Shown piece after piece: positions 19,351 to 22,639 of a DNA stretch of 22,639 nt. Source of the DNA: Phallusia fumigata (lineage: Eukaryota; Chordata; Ascidiacea; Phlebobranchia; Ascidiidae); the NCBI GenBank assembly GCA_008931825.1, contig QXVZ01029087.1:1-22639 (forward strand), read 5' to 3'. Both the position numbers and the translations under genes were made by a program. Each line of letters opens with the position of its first letter. The stretch's first letter is position 1. Under the pieces are notes generated by a model. The model did no database searches and was not told the DNA's origin. It saw only the letters and a list, made by a program, of their open reading frames with translations.

Positions 19351-20490
19351 CGACTGCCTTTAATAATAGATGCTGGAGCCTAAGCAAATTTGTCACAAAA
19401 TGACTTCAAGGACATCAAGTTGTATCAACCAGCATTCGGTTCGTCTCGCCTTATCACCAAAGTATTTCCTGTCAATTGAATACCAAGGTCACACTTACAC
19501 TAACATTTGGGTTGTTGCAATTGATACAACGGCGATCATTATCTGTAAGAAGCTGTTACATTTAATGTAATAGATAGGTTAGAAACAATTGTATTCGACC
19601 AACCTGCTTTTAAGTTTACCTGATGTTTATCTCGCTTGCAGCAAACGTTACAAGTCTAGCTGGCCATTGTTTGGTCAGAAAAAACGCTGTGTATATCAAA
19701 GCACACACTTTGTGAATATAAAAGGCCCAACGTGCATATGGGACTGACGTTCAGTGTTACTAAGTTTTTTCCTGTTTGAGGCCATCAAGAAATATTAACC
19801 AATTATTTTGAACGTTTCGCTGTAGCCGAATGTTTGATATTTGAGGTAAAGATGATACAAAGCTGATGACTTGATTCCAGCAAACCTTTCCGCTTTTATA
19901 TCAACATCCCGGTACTATTACAGAGCTTTCGTCCCTGCGAGCTAACGGTTTGAAAAAAATTCTCGTCGACAAGCCTGACAAGCCAAAACGAAACATATCG
20001 TAAGTTAAAAGACAGGTTGAAATATTTAGGTGGATGATAGTCATATTTCGGTAACATGACATTTGCCACCGTCTTGTTATATTTTGCGATGCCACCAAGA
20101 ATAGTATTCAAGCTATCATATTGCAATATCAACAGGCTGGTATTGCTTTCGACTGTTATAAAGTAGCAATAACTCTCTTAAATTTATAAACTGTACGTTA
20201 AGATTTGTTTTCCTATGAATGAAAATTGATTAAGTATCTGAATCCGCCAGTTGTTTAATTCCCGATTTTAATTAGCTTGTGACAGAATAATTTTTCCACA
20301 TTGAGTTGTATATAGCAATTTTCGCTTTTACTTCATACAACACAAACTGATGTTCATTTATTTCTCCCAACAACTTAAATACGGCAGTGCATCCACGTCT
20401 GGTAACGTTATATTTAGCGTGCATTATTGAATGTTTACTGATTCAAGAATAGACCATGCGGAATTAGTTGCACTCACGCACTCATCTGCT
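19351..20490. other. Intergenic with opposed TATA-like sites, no coding exon seen
   Basis: A plus-strand TATA-like aatataaaaggccc lies near 19716. On the minus strand, gatataaaagcggaaaggtttgct followed by atcaagtcatcag (about 19908-19860) resembles the core promoter and leader start of genes A and D. No GCW/GGWC exon follows on either side. This may be a stranded promoter copy. The short minus-strand frames at 19896-20132 are taken as chance. Confidence 0.35.
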
Positions 20491-20496
20491 GCAAAT

Positions 20497-21075
20497 AGGT
20501 CGCACCAAACTAGAAGACCTAAGGAAAGGTGAGTCATTAGCATAAGTTTTTATAAACACCGAACCCACTAATAATTGATACTGGGTTTACCTGCTCAAGA
20601 CGTTTTCGAATCAAAAGTCTGAACAAAAATCCATCGACCACTGTTTTGAAAAGAAATCGTTTGAGGGTTGTTTTGAGAGTTGTTGAGGTTCCTCTCCCTG
20701 CATTAACGACTTATTTTGCTTCAGTTGTAACCACATGGCACCGTTTGTTTAACAGTGCATTGAAGGGCGGCAAATACTGAATCAGTATGACATCGGGAAC
20801 AGTTGCGCTAAAAGTGTATTGAATCCACAAAAGTTCAGGTAGCAGGTTGGATCAGCGATTACACAGAGAGGAATTTTCGTTTTATAATTATTTTCAAATA
20901 AGTGCAGTATTTTAGTTCCAAACCTTTGGTTGGTACTTAATTATACCACTTCTTGTCTAGTAGGGGAGAAATGAAAATCTCCAAAATAGGCAATTAGAGA
21001 AATGCACCAAAAAAAGTTTGGGACGATTGGGTTAGACGCTGTTTATCAATGCAAAACTAACCGTTGGTTGAAATT
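20497..21075. repeat. Duplicated block III, copy 1 (partner at 22.18 kb)
   Basis: Shared with 22181-22639 in the same order: tcgcaccaaa-tagaa-acctaaggaaa, tgggtttacctgct, gttga-gttcct-t-cctgcat, ttttgcttcagttgt, agcaccgtt-gttt, and aaactaaccgttggttg-aatt. Reading frames in either direction are interrupted in at least one copy, so it is best treated as non-coding or a degraded gene. On the plus strand the aaggaaag/gtgagt and tttgcttcag strings would pair as donor and acceptor in both copies. Confidence 0.6.
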
Positions 21076-22180
21076 GTTTTTACAGCCGAAGCTCTGTTTA
21101 TATGTATTTTTTGACTTTGTAAAAAACACCTACATGTGCAAGTACCACAGAAACGAAAATTGTATTTGGCACCTCTTGATCTCCTATCCATTCCGAAACC
21201 ATGGTGACACGTATGCAGACATGCGGAATTTTCTTAAGGTGGGGTGTCAAAGTTAAGATTGTCTGGGTTTTGCTTCAGAGTAAAAATTTCCTCACTGGAG
21301 ATAATAAAATCTGACACCACTACTTGTTCATTGGTTTACCACATGAGAAAACTGTTTTGTTTTTGTGTTCGTCATATTGCCTATAGTGCCTATATGGTCT
21401 AGTAACGGCAATTTTATAATCAAATCGTAAAGCTGATGCGAATTATGTAACGTCACGCGTTCAATTCCCCGAAACGTAAATTTACATGGCTACTTAACCG
21501 AATCGCATCCAAGGTTTTCATCTTTCCGCAAATTTTTGTGATTACTGCAAAGTTATAGACAAACGTAAAGCCGCAGTATTGTTTCTTTTAAGTATTTTTT
21601 GCACTGCTTGTGTATATTTCTGCCCTCGGAGCACCGAGAAAAGCAGCCTACAAACTAGTCAAACTCCATATGGTACTCTTCTGCAAGAGTGCTGATTTCT
21701 TTGAAGGTTTTCCATCGAGTTTTGCTAATACTTTCTGCTTCTCAATGAGCTGAAGAAGCATACTTGTGTTTTCTCTAATCCAGAGATTTTTGACTGCAGC
21801 GTTTATTTATGTGAAACTAATTTCTGCTTGGGTAAACTATCTCGGTGATATGGGACACACAAGTCCACTAATTTTTAAACCAGCCTGATTTGTAAGTTTA
21901 CGGACCGTTCACGCAAAGTTTCTGTGCATGTATTGACGCGGCAATCACGTTCAGTTCAAACTACCTGTTTATAAGGCGTATTGCATCGAAAGAACGTGTG
22001 TAGTTCGGTGTTCACCATGCTTGGGAATCCGTAATGTGCTACTTACTACACAAATTTTTGTTTATTTCCGGCAACAACAACAACAAGAATTTGTAAATAC
22101 GCAATGCTACCTTTATCCAAAGTTAACCATTATATCGTGATTCCAGAAACGATCGAATGCGAGTCTGCATTCATTATAGC
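21076..22180. other. Intergenic, no gene seen
   Basis: About 1.1 kb without a supported gene. There is a small (caa)n run at about 22074-22085 and an inverted string ctcggagcaccgag near 21626-21639. The frame at 21002-21256 starts inside repeat block III and shows no family signature. Confidence 0.4.
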
Positions 22181-22639
22181 TCTCGCACCAAAGTAGAATA
22201 CCTAAGGAAAAGTAAATGCGTCGTTAAGCTACAACATATGTCAAACACGGAAACAAATTATGATATGCAATGGGTTTACCTGCTGGTGACCCGAACTTCA
22301 CACCAAAATAACCAAGACTGCTGCTGTAAAAAGAGGTTTTTGAAGAGGTGTCAATCAGGAATAAAATCCAATTTTCGTTCCCCCCGTACCGAAAACGAAA
22401 GAATCTTTTTGGTTTGAGCAGACGTTGAAGTTCCTGTGCCTGCATACAAGCAATAAACAGAATTGTTTTGCTTCAGTTGTGATCAAATAGCACCGTTGGT
22501 TTTGCAGTGCATTTCTAAACAGTGGCAATTCAGAAACGTTTGCACAACTAGCCCAAAAAGTGAACTGATTAGGAGCCGATTGTAAACGGATAGCAAGCAT
22601 TCTGCAATAAAAACTAACCGTTGGTTGGAATTTGGAATG
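22181..22639. repeat. Duplicated block III, copy 2, cut by the window end
   Basis: Second copy of the block at 20.5 kb. The last shared landmark (aaactaaccgttggttg) lies at about 22613-22629, so the copy may continue beyond the window. Overlapping minus-strand frames at 22224-22445 and 22355-22600 are not conserved as protein in the first copy. Confidence 0.55.

Noticed and set aside
22224-22600. Two overlapping minus-strand frames at the right edge
   Set aside because: The paralogous block at 20.5-20.9 kb has stops and indels in both frames.
1-22639. CRISPR arrays, bacterial operons, viral genes
   Set aside because: No regularly spaced repeats, no clustered long prokaryotic frames, and no recognisable polymerase, integrase or capsid motifs.

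Overview
The window is eukaryotic, AT-rich DNA. Its genes are split by short introns (74-354 bases) with GT-AG borders, start from TATA boxes, and carry a spliced 5' untranslated exon. I see no bacterial operons, ribosome binding sites, rRNA, tRNA or CRISPR array. The compact gene style, and a small secreted peptide gene that recalls ascidian host-defence peptide precursors, make a tunicate such as Ciona my best guess. A cnidarian or another marine invertebrate is possible. The species is an inference, not something the sequence proves.

The left half (about 0.7-11.4 kb) is a cluster of four paralogues, called here A (+), B (-), C (+) and D (-). Each encodes a signal peptide followed by two tandem domains of about 100 residues with the pattern GCW...KC...GGWC...C (four cysteines per domain). 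The start of the domain and its GY-x-LQ-x-GGWC core look like a reduced WSC-type extracellular domain. I cannot attach a firm family name. A and D are sister copies, as are B and C. The order A> <B C> <D makes the block one large inverted duplication with its axis near 6.1-6.2 kb. B and C are divergent across a regulatory interval of about 1.3 kb. A/B and C/D are convergent. A, B and C read through intact (225, 226 and 226 residues). D carries a one-base insertion in domain 1, a nonsense codon in domain 2 and a transposon-like insertion in an intron, so it is most likely a pseudogene.

The right half (11.4-22.6 kb) is gene-poor. It holds one convincing small two-exon gene on the minus strand at 14.3-14.9 kb, for a 63-residue secreted peptide precursor. 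It also holds three pairs of diverged duplicated blocks (12.0/18.9 kb, 13.7/15.8 kb, 20.5/22.2 kb), a GTACC-rich internal repeat at 16 kb, and a stray promoter-like copy near 19.9 kb. I found no other coding exon I can defend there.

The A-D proteins are predicted to be secreted, disulphide-bonded, lectin-like or matrix-like molecules made in quantity from strong TATA promoters. The B/C promoters share CNC-Maf (antioxidant-type) motifs, which would suit stress- or immune-responsive expression. That functional reading is inference.
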